Assembly: GCA_024236015.1 (NCBI GenBank)
Contig: JACKLK010000001.1
Location: 744,001-808,000 of the forward strand
Length of the DNA stretch: 64,000 nucleotides
Direction of reading: 5' to 3'
From: Rhodoferax sp.
Lineage (GTDB): Bacteria; Pseudomonadota; Gammaproteobacteria; Burkholderiales; Burkholderiaceae_C
A model generated the notes under the pieces. The model was not told the origin of the DNA. It saw only the letters and a list, made by a program, of their open reading frames with translations, and did no database searches. This document shows positions 39,301 through 48,104 of the stretch, in pieces. A program made the translations under genes and the position numbers. The number at the start of each line of letters is the position of its first letter. The first letter of the stretch is position 1.

Positions 39301-41399
39301 CGGCGCAGCCGGTCGTCGCGGCCGACAGTGCCGTTGTCGTTCCGCCCGCGCCCGCGCCCGCCACGGCTTCCGGCGCATCCAGCCCCTGGCGCGTCGCCAT
39401 CAAGACCGTCGATCTGCAGGATGCCGCCGTGCGATTCGAAGACCGCCGCAGCGACCCGCCACTGGCATTGGGACTGGACGCGCTCACGCTGAAGCTCTCC
39501 GGCGTCGACACGGCCGCCGGCGCACCGCCCATGCAGGTCGCGTTCGGCGCCACGCTGGCCAGCGGCGGCCAGCTGCAGGCCAAGGGCAGCGCCGCGCTGG
39601 AGCCGCAGGCCGTCGACCTGCAACTGGCGGTGAGCGGCCTGGCGCTGGCGCCGGTGCAGCCCATCCTGTCCACCTACGCCGAGCTCACGCTGGCCTCGGG
39701 CACGGCCTCGACCCAGGGCCGGCTGACCTACGGTGCGGTGGCCGGCGCAGCGGCGCGCCTGTCGTATACCGGCGGCTTTGCGGTCGATGACTTCCTGCTC
39801 GAGGAGATCACGCCGAAGCGGCCGTTCCTGGCCTGGAAAACCATCCGGTCCGACGACCTCAAGCTGACGCTCGAGCCCAATGCCGTCGACATCGGCGAGG
39901 TGCTGCTCGAGCAGCCGGTCGGCCGCCTGATCATTGCCGAGGACCTGAGCCTGAACATCACGGACGTGCTGAAGCAACGCAATGGCGACAGCGAGCCGGC
40001 TCCCGCTCCGGCGCCGGTCGCGGCCGACGGCGAAGTGGCCGCCGACCCGTTCCCGGTCACGGTGGCGCGGGTCAAGGTCGACGACGGCCAGCTGGAGTTC
40101 GCCGACCTGAGCCTGCGCCCGCAGTTCGGCACCCGCATGCACCAGCTCAAGGGTGTCGTCACCGGCCTGGGCACCGACGCCAACCGCAGTGCGCAGGTGC
40201 AGCTCGATGCGCGGGTGGACAAGTTCGGCTCGGCGCGGATCCGCGGGCAGATCAGCGTGTTGCAGCCGGAGCGGCTGACCGACATCGCGATGGCGTTCCG
40301 CAACCTGGACATGAGCGCCATGTCGCCGTATGTCGTCAAGTTCGCCGGCTACGAGATCGCGTCGGGCCGGCTGACGCTGGATCTGCAATACAAGGTGCGC
40401 GACGGCAAGCTGCTGGGCGAGAACAAGGTGGTGCTGACCAAGGCCGAACTGGGCAAGAAGGTCGAGAGCCCCGGCGCGCTGGACCTGCCGCTCGAATTGG
40501 CGCTGGCCATTCTGAAGGACTCCGACGGTGTCATCGACATCGGCGTACCGGTGCGCGGCGACCTCAACGACCCGCAGTTCGACTACGGCGCGGTGATCGG
40601 CAAGGCCATCGGCAACCTGATCGGCGGCATCGTCACCGCGCCGTTCCGGGCGCTGGCCGGCATGTTCGGCGGCGGCGACAAGCCGATCGACACGATTGTG
40701 TTCGAGCCCGGCATGGCCACGCTGGCACCGCCCGAGCAGCAGAAGATCGAGACCGTCGCCCAGGCGCTCAGGGAGCGGCCCCAGCTGATGCTCAAGGTCG
40801 CGCCGGTGGTGGCGCCCGAACAGGACACGCCGGTGTTGCAGTCGCTGGTGGTGCGCACCGAGATCGCGCGGCGCATGGGGCTGGAGCTGGCGCCGGGCGA
40901 AGACCCGGGCCCGATCGACGCCGCCAACCCGCGCGTGCCGGCGGCCGTGGAGGCGGCGTTCGGCGCGCGTTATGCGCCATCGGTGTTCGATGCGCTCAAG
41001 CAGCGCGCCCTGGAAGCTGCGGCGCCCGCGGCGGGCGGTGCCGCGGATGCGCCTGCCGGCACGGCGTCGGCCGCCGCGGCCGGGGCGGCGACGCCGGCGG
41101 CTTCGGGCGGGGCGGCCACGGCGCCTGCCGCAACCGCGGCGCCAGCGCAGGCCGCCGCCGCGCAGCCTCCCGCGGCCTTCTACCAGGGGCTGATCGCGCG
41201 CATGATCTCGGAACAGGCCGTGACCGACGACATGCTGGCCCGCTTGGGCGCCCGGCGCGCCGAGGCCGTGGTGCAGGCCGTCACCGGGCCGGATGCCGGT
41301 GTTCCGGCCGAGCGGGTGCATACGGTAGAGTTGCGCACGGTCACGGATGCCGCGCAGGGCGTGGTACCGTTGAAGCTGGAACTCGACGTTGTGAAATGA
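36399..41399 (+). CDS. Giant DUF748 / AsmA-like envelope protein
   Basis: A 1666-aa protein. A single N-terminal membrane helix (about residues 13-35) anchors a very long periplasmic part made of repeated amphipathic beta segments, many beginning with alternating Leu/Gln/Ala strands, as in AsmA/TamB-type bridge-like proteins. The C-terminal third has the DUF748 signature (FAVDDFLLEEITPKRPFLAWK, TVARVKVDDGQLEFADLSL, DLQYKVRDGKLLGENKVVL). An Ala-rich linker and a short terminal domain close it. These proteins are thought to move or organise lipids between membranes. Its stop overlaps the start of the YihY gene (ATGA), suggesting a shared envelope function. Confidence 0.85.
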   Translation: MLQRLRQLLTSVPSITVVGLLSAYLLIGFFVVPAVLKWQLESQLAERGHAMRVGAVRFDPLRLRLDVDQLALADGQGEAMLGFEHLMVDLEWRSIIDGAWTIADSQLLSPRVRFERARDGSHNFSALLAQFRSDAPDAPDDTADSAMPSLRLAHVVLVDGQIEWRDKMLEQPLVSRIAPLQLELHGLSTLADAPGRYRVRARTEAGESLDLHGSIALAPMQASGQLVLQGLQVATLARGLNRELALQSPRGSLDAGGNFDLALGADGVPAGNAHDLQLTLADLFLQPPGQGDTPLLALQQLALRAGRLDLAKRTVHVDALTIADASGNAGIDAQGRGSWEAMLRVAQAAPPAGTVAPAVAAATASSATSAASAASATAAPAATGPTPPPSAEAPWTVSVGEVRVDRVALDWRDAAQQRSVRIAALGLGTALDAQVGGAAGSRVRLPQLRLSVDSLALAQGDAALTLPSTRLDAAAIVLQANGDNVDATLGKSTLALAQGGSARSGGQTASLGTSGLDMAGVRARVAGGATRVEVDAPQWQSSALAAGQEGQSARIGQLGVGGTRLLFDMGANGGTGMALSLEAPKLQLDAVAASSSATTGSVPAASQSVELGQLTLQAQRLALDLAGGENSLALDALQSQLQKLQLLAEGQTVSLDMLSLDNARLQLRQGAAGAQLQAETPALRLSGIAARRGTEQADLAEFTLQGSRIDVGSGADGATELGFTGMQASGRQLVLARAADTVQLASMGLGTELLELALGTQATRFSGRGATAALTGVQATQAGNRVALQDARWTARVFEGSAAPGDGAARASARIDDSELSLVSLGLGRGSAAAAGATTIAATGAGATDLASLASATWSAGSLTLDMVDGPLQLHGNAMALKLGRALLHDPAGQDSQLVQLGDIDLSGAVFSLADQSVTADGLRVSGARASVWLDAQGRLNLLDVLGLPGPDTGVAAATGDPAAAPSTAQPVVAADSAVVVPPAPAPATASGASSPWRVAIKTVDLQDAAVRFEDRRSDPPLALGLDALTLKLSGVDTAAGAPPMQVAFGATLASGGQLQAKGSAALEPQAVDLQLAVSGLALAPVQPILSTYAELTLASGTASTQGRLTYGAVAGAAARLSYTGGFAVDDFLLEEITPKRPFLAWKTIRSDDLKLTLEPNAVDIGEVLLEQPVGRLIIAEDLSLNITDVLKQRNGDSEPAPAPAPVAADGEVAADPFPVTVARVKVDDGQLEFADLSLRPQFGTRMHQLKGVVTGLGTDANRSAQVQLDARVDKFGSARIRGQISVLQPERLTDIAMAFRNLDMSAMSPYVVKFAGYEIASGRLTLDLQYKVRDGKLLGENKVVLTKAELGKKVESPGALDLPLELALAILKDSDGVIDIGVPVRGDLNDPQFDYGAVIGKAIGNLIGGIVTAPFRALAGMFGGGDKPIDTIVFEPGMATLAPPEQQKIETVAQALRERPQLMLKVAPVVAPEQDTPVLQSLVVRTEIARRMGLELAPGEDPGPIDAANPRVPAAVEAAFGARYAPSVFDALKQRALEAAAPAAGGAADAPAGTASAAAAGAATPAASGGAATAPAATAAPAQAAAAQPPAAFYQGLIARMISEQAVTDDMLARLGARRAEAVVQAVTGPDAGVPAERVHTVELRTVTDAAQGVVPLKLELDVVK

Positions 41400-42784
41400 C
41401 CCAAACACCTCCTGGCTCGCTGGTGGACCGGATCGAGGCACTGGTCTGGGCACCAGGCGAAGACAACGGCGCGCGCGCCGGCGTGCTGCGACTGGTGCGC
41501 ACCATCCTCATTCTCGGCCGCGACCTGGCCTTCGGGCAGCTGACGCTGCGCGCGATGAGCCTGGTCTACACCACGCTGCTGTCCATCGTGCCGCTGCTGG
41601 CCCTGAGTTTCTCCGTGCTCAAGGCCTTCGGCGTCACGAACCAGATCCGGCCGATGCTGCTGAACCTGCTCGAGCCGCTGGGCGAGAAGGGCGCCGAGGT
41701 CGCGGTGCGCATCACCGGCTTCATCGAGAACATGAACGTCGGCGTGCTCGGCGCGGTCGGCCTGGTGTTGCTGCTGTACACCTCCATCTCGCTGATCCAG
41801 AAGATCGAGGAGTCGCTGAACTACATCTGGCACGCGCCGCGGCCGCGCCCGCTGGCGGAGCGTTTCACGCGTTACCTGACGGTGCTGATGGTGGGGCCTA
41901 TCCTGGTGTTCTCGGCGCTGGGCGTCACCGCCACGGTGATGAACATCGAGATGGTGCGCGGCCTGATGGCGGTCGACGTGCTGGGCCAGGTGGTGCAGGC
42001 CTTCAGCCGCCTGGTGCCGTATCTGCTGATCATCGCGGCCTTCACCTTCATCTACCTGTTCATGCCCAACACCCGCGTGCGCCTGTGGCCGGCGCTGGTC
42101 GGGGGCATCGTGGGCGGCATCGCATGGCAGACGGCGGGCTGGGTGTTCGCGGTGTTCATCGCCGGTTCGAACAACTATGCGGCGGTCTATGCCAGCTTCG
42201 CGATCCTGATCCTGTTCATGATCTGGCTCTACCTGAGCTGGCTGGTGCTGCTGTTCGGCTCCAGCGTGGCCTTCTACGTGCAGCATCCGGAATACCTGTA
42301 CCTGCGCGGCGGCGAGCCGCGGCTGAGCAACCGTACGCGCGAGCAGCTGGCCTTGTCGGCGATGGAACTGGTCGCGCGGCGCTTCATCCACGGCGACGCG
42401 GCGCCCACGCAGCAGGTGTTCACGCAGGAGTTGCAGGTGCCCGGCCATGTGCTGATGGTGGTGCTCGATGCGCTCGAGCGCAGGCACCTGGTCGTCGCAT
42501 CGGCCGACGATCCGCCGAGTTACCTGCCGGCGCGCGACCCGGGCCGCATCCTGGTGGCCGACGTGCTCGAGACGGTGCGTGCGGCCGGCGAGGACGGTTT
42601 TCTCTCGCCTCGGGTCCTGCCCACGCGCCCCGCCGTGGCCGGCCTGGTCGCGCAGCTGCAGCAGGCCAGTGCCGATGCGCTGGCCCACATGAGCCTGCGC
42701 GACCTGGTGCGCCAGGGTGACGACGCGCCGGTCGAACCGCTGCCGCCAGAGCCGGTCTGGGTCGAGCCGAGTCCGGAGACCTGA
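41396..42784 (+). CDS. YihY/virulence factor BrkB family inner-membrane protein
   Basis: A 462-aa protein with five to six membrane helices in residues 40-300 and a cytoplasmic C-terminal domain of about 150 residues that looks like a winged helix. Signatures: SLVYTTLLSIVPLLALSFSVLK, LLYTSISLIQKIEESLNYIW, GGIVGGIAWQTAGWVF and IYLFMPNTRV. This family was once misnamed ribonuclease BN; its role is unknown but envelope-related. The gene begins within the stop codon of the DUF748 gene, so the two are translationally coupled. Confidence 0.88.
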   Translation: MTQTPPGSLVDRIEALVWAPGEDNGARAGVLRLVRTILILGRDLAFGQLTLRAMSLVYTTLLSIVPLLALSFSVLKAFGVTNQIRPMLLNLLEPLGEKGAEVAVRITGFIENMNVGVLGAVGLVLLLYTSISLIQKIEESLNYIWHAPRPRPLAERFTRYLTVLMVGPILVFSALGVTATVMNIEMVRGLMAVDVLGQVVQAFSRLVPYLLIIAAFTFIYLFMPNTRVRLWPALVGGIVGGIAWQTAGWVFAVFIAGSNNYAAVYASFAILILFMIWLYLSWLVLLFGSSVAFYVQHPEYLYLRGGEPRLSNRTREQLALSAMELVARRFIHGDAAPTQQVFTQELQVPGHVLMVVLDALERRHLVVASADDPPSYLPARDPGRILVADVLETVRAAGEDGFLSPRVLPTRPAVAGLVAQLQQASADALAHMSLRDLVRQGDDAPVEPLPPEPVWVEPSPET

Positions 42785-42797
42785 AACCGGCCGCGAC

Positions 42798-43088
42798 TCA
42801 GGGCGCCGTGCGCCGGTAGGCACGCACGCGCTTGCTCTCGACCCAATCGGCCGTCGCCGCATTCATGGCCTGGAAATGTGCCGAGCGCATGTGTGCGTCG
42901 ATCGCCGCCTGGTCGTCGTACAGCTCGTACAGGAAGAACAGCCGCTCATCGTCCGGGTCGCGGCAGACGTCGAACTGCCGGCAGCCGGGTTCGTCTTCGC
43001 GCGAGGCGCGCGCGTTTTCGGTGATGGCCGCGTCGAACGCGGCGACGTGTTCCGGCTTGATGCGGAATTCGACGATCAGGGCCAACAT
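42798..43088 (-). CDS. ABM-domain (antibiotic biosynthesis monooxygenase-like) protein
   Basis: A 96-aa ferredoxin-like protein of the ABM/YgiN family: MLALIVEFRIKPEHVAAFDAAI, then EPGCRQFDVCRDPDDERLFFLYELYDDQAAIDAHMRS. Members are small cofactor-free monooxygenases or quinol-binding proteins. GAGGAG lies 9 bases upstream of ATG 43088; a longer frame to 43124 overlaps the preceding gene. It is the last gene of the long minus-strand catabolic operon, 32 bases after the Bug receptor. Confidence 0.8.
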   Translation of the reverse strand: MLALIVEFRIKPEHVAAFDAAITENARASREDEPGCRQFDVCRDPDDERLFFLYELYDDQAAIDAHMRSAHFQAMNAATADWVESKRVRAYRRTAP

Positions 43089-43120
43089 GGTGCGGGACTC
43101 CTCACTGGAAAAGCGGTGCG

Positions 43121-44101
43121 TCAATCGAGCTGCAGCCGGGCCTTCTGGGCCAGTGCGGCGAAACGGGTGATTTCGCCGGCGATCTGCTGGCGCAACTGCT
43201 CGGGCGTGTTGCCGATCGGCTCGGCGCCCATCAGCGCGAGCTGCTGACGCATCTCGGGTGTGCCGAGCATTTTCGCGATTTCAAGATAGGTCTTCTGGAT
43301 GATCTCGGGCGGCGTGCCGGCCGGCGCCATCAGGCCGAACCAGGACGACACGTCGAAGCCCTTGAGGCCGGCCTCGTCCAGCGTCGGCACCTCGGCCAGT
43401 GCGGACGAACGTTTGCCGGTGGTCACGGCCAGCGCGCGGATCTTGCCGGACTTGATGTGCGGCAGGCAGGACGCCACGGTGTCGAACATGATCTGGATCT
43501 GGCCGCCGATCAGGTCCACCAGCGCCGGTGAACTGCCCTTGTAGGGCACGTGCAGCAGCTCCACGCCGGCCATGTCGGCGAACTGCTCGCCGATCAGGTG
43601 GTGGGCCGTACCCTGGCCGGTGCTGCCGTAGCTGAGCTTGCCCGGTTGCGCCTTGGCCATGGCGATGAGGTCGGCCACGTTCTTCACCGGCAAGCTGGCC
43701 GGCACGATGACCACGTTGGGAACCACGGCGACCACCGAGATCGGCGCCAGGTCGCGCTGGAACTCGTAGCTGCGCTTGGTGTAGATGGCCTGCGCGATCG
43801 AATGGTGCACCGCGCCCATCAGCAAGGTGTAGCCGTCGGCCGGCGACTTGGCCACGAAGTCGGCGCCCAGGCGCAGGCCGGCTCCGGGCTTGTTGTCGAC
43901 GACCACGCTCTGGCCCCAGGCGTCCTGCAGGCGTTGCCCGACCAGGCGCGCGAGCTGGTCGGTGCTGCCGCCGGGGGGCGAGGGCACGATGATCTTGATC
44001 GGCTTGGCCGGGTAGGCGCCGGACTGGGCCCACAGCGGGGCGGTGGCCAGGGTCAGCATGGTGGCCGTCACCATGCGGCGACGCGTGAACGTGGGGTGCA
44101 T
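43121..44101 (-). CDS. Bug/TctC-family substrate-binding protein in the catabolic operon
   Basis: A 326-aa exported receptor. The signal peptide has three arginines (FTRRRMVTATML) before the hydrophobic core and ends at LWAQ, so Tat export is possible. Family motifs: YPAKPIKIIVPSPPGGSTDQ, VVDNKPGAG, PADGYTLLMG, VPYKGSSPALVDLIGGQIQ. It lies 89 bases after dctM, so a TRAP set with its own DctP and an extra Bug receptor share one operon. It may sense or bind a related acid. Confidence 0.9.
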   Translation of the reverse strand: MHPTFTRRRMVTATMLTLATAPLWAQSGAYPAKPIKIIVPSPPGGSTDQLARLVGQRLQDAWGQSVVVDNKPGAGLRLGADFVAKSPADGYTLLMGAVHHSIAQAIYTKRSYEFQRDLAPISVVAVVPNVVIVPASLPVKNVADLIAMAKAQPGKLSYGSTGQGTAHHLIGEQFADMAGVELLHVPYKGSSPALVDLIGGQIQIMFDTVASCLPHIKSGKIRALAVTTGKRSSALAEVPTLDEAGLKGFDVSSWFGLMAPAGTPPEIIQKTYLEIAKMLGTPEMRQQLALMGAEPIGNTPEQLRQQIAGEITRFAALAQKARLQLD

Positions 44102-44190
44102 CGAATCGATCTCCGTCAAGGGAAGAAGGGGACAGGGGAACAAAAGAAGGGGGAGGCGACGCGCACCGGCGCGTCGCCGCGCGCCGTGCG

Positions 44191-45480
44191 CTACAGGGAC
44201 TGGATGAAACGCGGGAACCAGGTCGACAGCCACGGGATGTAGGTGATCAGCAGCACCACCGTGAAGGTCGCGGCCATCAACGGCCACAGGTGGCGCGTGA
44301 TCTCGCCGATGCCGGCCCGGGCCAGCTTGGCGGCGACGAACAAGGTGCCGCCGACCGGCGGCGTGTACAAGGCGATGGCCAGGTTGGCGGTCATCACGAC
44401 GCCGATGTGCACCATGTCCATCTGGAAATGCTTGGCCAGCGGCAGGAACAGCGGCGCCGACAGCAGCATGGCCGGCAGCGGCTCGATGAAGATGCCCAGC
44501 AGCAGCAGGCAGATGTTGAACAACAGCAGGAACATCCACTGCTCGGTGGCGACGATCTGTATCCACTGCGCCATCTGCACCGCGACCTGCTCGACCGTGA
44601 TCAGCCAGGCCATGGCGCCGGTGGCGCCGATGACCAGCATCACGGTGGCGCTGGTGACGAAGGCGTTGAGCAGCAGCTGCGGGATGCGTTGCCACTTCAG
44701 GTCGCGGTAGTAGAACAGCGACACGCCCAGGCCGTAGAACACCGCGATGGCCGCCGACTCGCTGGGCGTGAACAGGCCGCTCCAGATGCCGCCGATGATG
44801 ATGACCGGCATCAGCAGCGCCGGACCGGCGTCGCGGGTCGCGGCCCAGATCTGTGCCGGCGTGGAGCGGTCCTCGCCGTTGTCGCAGCCGGTCCTGCGGC
44901 CGTGCCACATGCACACGATGATCAGCGCAATGGCCGAGGCCAGCGCCGGCAGCAGGCCGGCCATGGACAGGGTGCGCATCGACACGCCCGAGATGAAGGC
45001 GTAGATCAGGAACGGGATGGACAGCGGCATCAAGAGCGCGATGGTGCCGGCCACCGCCAGCAGCGCGGCGGCGAAACCGCGCGAATACCCCCGCGCCACC
45101 ATGGCCGGTATCACCAGCGAACCGATGGCGGCGGTGTCGGCGATGGCCGAGCCCGACACGCCGCCGAACATGGTGCAGCTCATCACCGTGACCACGCCCA
45201 GGCCGCCCGGCAACCAGCCGAACAACACGCGGGCGAACTCGACGATACGCTTGCCCACGCCGCCCTGGGCCAGCAATTCGCCGGCGAAGATGAACAGCGG
45301 CACGGCCAGCAGGATGAAGGGCTCCACGCCGCCGATGAAGGACAGGAAGATGGTCTCCAGCGGGTGACCGAGGTCCTGCACCCAGATGATGCCGGTGGTG
45401 GTGATCAGGATGGCGAACAGCAGCGGCACGCCGGCCAGTGCGATGACGAAGAAAACGCCGAACAGGGTCAGGGCCAGCAT
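44191..45480 (-). CDS. dctM: TRAP transporter large permease (DctM family)
   Basis: A 429-aa integral membrane protein with about twelve helices. It shows DctM hallmarks: FAILITTTGIIWVQDL, LLAVPLFIFAGELLAQGGVGKRIVEFARVLFG, CTMFGGVSGSAIADTAAIGSL (Na+-site hairpin) and PPVGGTLFVAAKLA. It forms the Na+-driven transport channel with DctQ and receives substrate from DctP. It starts 3 bases after the dctQ stop. Confidence 0.93.
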   Translation of the reverse strand: MLALTLFGVFFVIALAGVPLLFAILITTTGIIWVQDLGHPLETIFLSFIGGVEPFILLAVPLFIFAGELLAQGGVGKRIVEFARVLFGWLPGGLGVVTVMSCTMFGGVSGSAIADTAAIGSLVIPAMVARGYSRGFAAALLAVAGTIALLMPLSIPFLIYAFISGVSMRTLSMAGLLPALASAIALIIVCMWHGRRTGCDNGEDRSTPAQIWAATRDAGPALLMPVIIIGGIWSGLFTPSESAAIAVFYGLGVSLFYYRDLKWQRIPQLLLNAFVTSATVMLVIGATGAMAWLITVEQVAVQMAQWIQIVATEQWMFLLLFNICLLLLGIFIEPLPAMLLSAPLFLPLAKHFQMDMVHIGVVMTANLAIALYTPPVGGTLFVAAKLARAGIGEITRHLWPLMAATFTVVLLITYIPWLSTWFPRFIQSL

Positions 45481-45483
45481 GGC

Positions 45484-46014
45484 TTATGTGCTCACGGGAT
45501 AACGTTGTTCGCGCGGCACGCCGCGCAGGATCTGCCAGACGTCGAAGGCGACGAACACGGCCATCAGCGAGCAGCCCACGGCCATGCCCATGTACTGGAT
45601 CGCCATCGGCCACTGCAGCACGGTGAGCTGGTTGCCCCAGTTGCCGTCCACCAGCGACCAGCCGTACCGCACCAGCACCAGCAGCATGACCAGGCAGGCG
45701 CCCTGCACGGCGGCATCGGCCCAGCGGCGCGCGGGCGGCTCGAGCTTGTCGATGAACTCGGTGATGGTCATGTGGGCGCCGCGCTGGGCGGCGCAGGCGC
45801 CGCCCAGGAAGGTCACCCAGACCATCAGCAACTCCCCGAACTCGGTCACCCAGGCCAGGTCCATGTGGACCAGGTGCAGGCAGACGTTGACGAACACCAT
45901 GGTCGCCATCACGGCGCCGATGGCGATCACCGTCCAGTCGACGATGCGGCCGAGCACGCGCACCGGCAGCGGCGCGGCCGCCACCGGCGCGAGCAGGGGG
46001 AGTCGTTCCTCCAT
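45484..46014 (-). CDS. dctQ: TRAP transporter small permease (DctQ family)
   Basis: A 176-aa protein with four membrane helices. It carries the DctQ pattern WVTEFGELLMVWVTFLGGACAAQRGAHMTI, in which the acidic EF(G)E and the basic residues are conserved. It pairs with the large permease encoded immediately downstream and follows dctP by 13 bases. Confidence 0.9.
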   Translation of the reverse strand: MEERLPLLAPVAAAPLPVRVLGRIVDWTVIAIGAVMATMVFVNVCLHLVHMDLAWVTEFGELLMVWVTFLGGACAAQRGAHMTITEFIDKLEPPARRWADAAVQGACLVMLLVLVRYGWSLVDGNWGNQLTVLQWPMAIQYMGMAVGCSLMAVFVAFDVWQILRGVPREQRYPVST

Positions 46015-46027
46015 GACAGGGCCCGGC

Positions 46028-47020
46028 TTACTTGACGCTCTTGCGGACCATCTCCGCGTCCTTCAGGAACGCGTCGACGTCGGCGCCGTATTTCTCGCGC
46101 GCCTTGGCGTAGACCGGCTGCACCGCGGTGCGGAACGCGTCCACGTTGGGCTTGGCGTTGATCTTGGCGCCCTTGGACGCCATCTCCTTGAGCTGGTTGG
46201 CGTCGTTGCCCGAGATCATCTCGCGCGAGAACTTGGCCGAGACCTGGGCCGCCTCCATCACCGCCTTCTGGTCGGCGGGAGAGAGTTTCTGCCAGGTCTT
46301 CTCGGAGATCGTCAGCGGGATCGGGCTGTAGACATGGTTGGTCAAGGTGACGTTGGGTGCGACCTCGTAGAACTTGTTCGAGTAGATGGTGTCGACCGGG
46401 TTCTCCTGGCCCTGCACCGCGCCTTGCTGGATCGCCAGGTAGACCTCGGGCAGCGGCATGATCTGGATGTTGAAACCCATGGACTCCAGCGTCCAGCGCA
46501 TCATCTCGTTGGGGAAGGTGCGCAGTTTCTTGCCCTTGGCGTCGTCGGGCGAGTTCAGCGCGTCCTTGGTCGTCATGCTGCGGAAACCCGCCTCCCAGGT
46601 CGACAGGAAGCGGAAACCCTTCTCCGGCGCCTTGGCGAACTGGTCCTTGAGCCATTTGCTCTCGTCGTAGAGTTTCCAGCCCTGCTGGTAGTTGTCGACC
46701 AGGAACGGCATCATGGTCAGGTTCAGGCTGGGCACGTGCGGCGCGTACGAGCCGGTCGAGGACACCGTGAAGTCGATGCCGCCCAGCGCGAGCTGCTCGA
46801 TGTTCTTCGGGTCGTTGCCGAGCTGGCTGCAGCAATACACGTTGACCTTGTAGCGGCCCTGGGTCAGCTCCTCGACCTTCTTGGCGAACACCTCGGCGGC
46901 GGCCTGGCGCGCGCCGGCCTGCTGGTCGGTGTGGCTGAACTTGAGCACGGTCTGCGCGGCGGCGGGCAGGGCGAGGGCCATGGCGGCCACGGCGGTGGCG
47001 GTGAGCACGAAACGTTTCAT
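46028..47020 (-). CDS. dctP: TRAP transporter solute-binding protein (DctP family)
   Basis: A 330-aa periplasmic binding protein. Sec signal peptide MKRFVLTATAVAAMALALPAAA, then VLKFSHTDQQAGARQAAAEVFAKKVEELTQGRYKV, the central RTFPNEMMRWTLESMGFN helix (the Arg that pairs with the substrate carboxylate) and GAVQGQENPVDTIYSNKFYEV. DctP proteins bind carboxylate sugar acids or C4 acids. GAAGGAG lies 7 bases upstream of ATG 47020; the open frame to 47233 overlaps the preceding oxidoreductase gene and is not real. It is 13 bases after that gene. Confidence 0.93.
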   Translation of the reverse strand: MKRFVLTATAVAAMALALPAAAQTVLKFSHTDQQAGARQAAAEVFAKKVEELTQGRYKVNVYCCSQLGNDPKNIEQLALGGIDFTVSSTGSYAPHVPSLNLTMMPFLVDNYQQGWKLYDESKWLKDQFAKAPEKGFRFLSTWEAGFRSMTTKDALNSPDDAKGKKLRTFPNEMMRWTLESMGFNIQIMPLPEVYLAIQQGAVQGQENPVDTIYSNKFYEVAPNVTLTNHVYSPIPLTISEKTWQKLSPADQKAVMEAAQVSAKFSREMISGNDANQLKEMASKGAKINAKPNVDAFRTAVQPVYAKAREKYGADVDAFLKDAEMVRKSVK

Positions 47021-47033
47021 CTGGCTGTCTCCT

Positions 47034-48104
47034 TCAGGGTGTGAAACCCGTAGTGGTTTCTCGGTGGTGGTGGGGATCGAACTGCGCCATCGCGACCCGG
47101 CGCCCAGTGTGGTGGGAGTGGTAGACGGCCGCCTGCACGCGCAGGTTGGCCAGGTAGTCCTGGGCGCTGTTCTCCAGCGTGGCGCCCTGCTGCAGGTGGG
47201 CCAGCACATGGGCCTGCAACGCGCTGCAGGCACCGCCGAACGCGCCCGGCGCGTCGTGCGGGTAGACGTGTTCGACCTCCGGCCCGTGGTCCGGCTTCCA
47301 CCACATACTGGCGTCGCCGTCCAGGCGCATCACGCCGGTTTCGCCTTCGAGCCACATCTCGCCCATGGTCAGGCGGGTGTTGCGGGCCACGTGGTCGTTG
47401 AGCCGGTTGCCGTCGAACAGGCCGCAGCGGTTGTCGTCGAACTCGAACAGGATGACACCGGCGTCCTCGGCGGCGATGGCCGGGTTGAGCCGGCGCAGCC
47501 GCGCGGTGACCGCACGCACCTCGCCCAGCAGGTAACGGAAGCTGTCGATGAAATGCACCGCCGTCTCGCGCACCAGCAGTTGCGGCATGGTCTGGAAATA
47601 CGGCTGGCGGTCGAGGTAGGCGCCGGGCCCCTGGCCGTCGCCCGGGCGCAGCCGGAAGCTGATGCCGTGCACCCGGCCGAAGAAACCCGCGTCGATCAGG
47701 CGGCGGCACTCGCGGAACCAGGGCGTGAAGCGGAAGTTCTCGTGCACGGCCAGCATCGTGTCGTGGCGCTGCGCCGTTGCCGTCATCGCCTCGGCCTGCG
47801 CCAGGTCGATGCCGAAGGGTTTCTGGCAGATGGTCGCGATGCCGCGCGCGAGCGCGGCGGTGACGACCGCGTCTTGCGCCGCCGGCGGCAGCACCACGTC
47901 GAGCAGCGTCGGTTCGACGGTATCGAGCAGCACCTGCGCGTCGTCGACCACGAATGGGATGTCGAACTCCTGCGCCAGCGCCTGCGCGCGATCCTGCCGG
48001 GTGTCGCACAACGCGACCACCTTGACGCCGCAGTCGCGCCAGCCCTCGAGCTGGAAGCGCGCGAAATATCCCGCGCCGACCATGGCCACGCGTGGCGCTT
48101 GCAT
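47034..48104 (-). CDS. Gfo/Idh/MocA-family oxidoreductase
   Basis: A 356-aa NAD(P)-dependent dehydrogenase. Rossmann start VAMVGAGYFARFQLEGW, then the family signature CQKPFGIDLAQAEAM (EKP-type lysine, here QKP) and a C-terminal alpha/beta dimer domain with RETAVHFIDSFRYLLGEV, where His and Asp lie near the substrate. Members oxidise cyclitols, sugars and sugar acids. The ATG at 48104 overlaps the stop of the upstream dehydrogenase by one base (TGATG). The operon context with SMP-30 and TRAP genes points to a sugar or sugar-acid substrate. Confidence 0.88.
   Translation of the reverse strand: MQAPRVAMVGAGYFARFQLEGWRDCGVKVVALCDTRQDRAQALAQEFDIPFVVDDAQVLLDTVEPTLLDVVLPPAAQDAVVTAALARGIATICQKPFGIDLAQAEAMTATAQRHDTMLAVHENFRFTPWFRECRRLIDAGFFGRVHGISFRLRPGDGQGPGAYLDRQPYFQTMPQLLVRETAVHFIDSFRYLLGEVRAVTARLRRLNPAIAAEDAGVILFEFDDNRCGLFDGNRLNDHVARNTRLTMGEMWLEGETGVMRLDGDASMWWKPDHGPEVEHVYPHDAPGAFGGACSALQAHVLAHLQQGATLENSAQDYLANLRVQAAVYHSHHTGRRVAMAQFDPHHHRETTTGFTP

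Noticed and set aside
36467..39673. Very long antisense open frame (over 1000 codons) opposite the DUF748 gene
   Set aside because: Long antisense frames are expected in GC-rich coding DNA. The protein is Ser/Ala/Arg-rich without domain motifs, while the sense strand has family signatures.
44290..46035. 581-codon plus-strand frame opposite dctM and dctQ
   Set aside because: Low-complexity Gln/His/Asp-rich shadow of the transporter genes.
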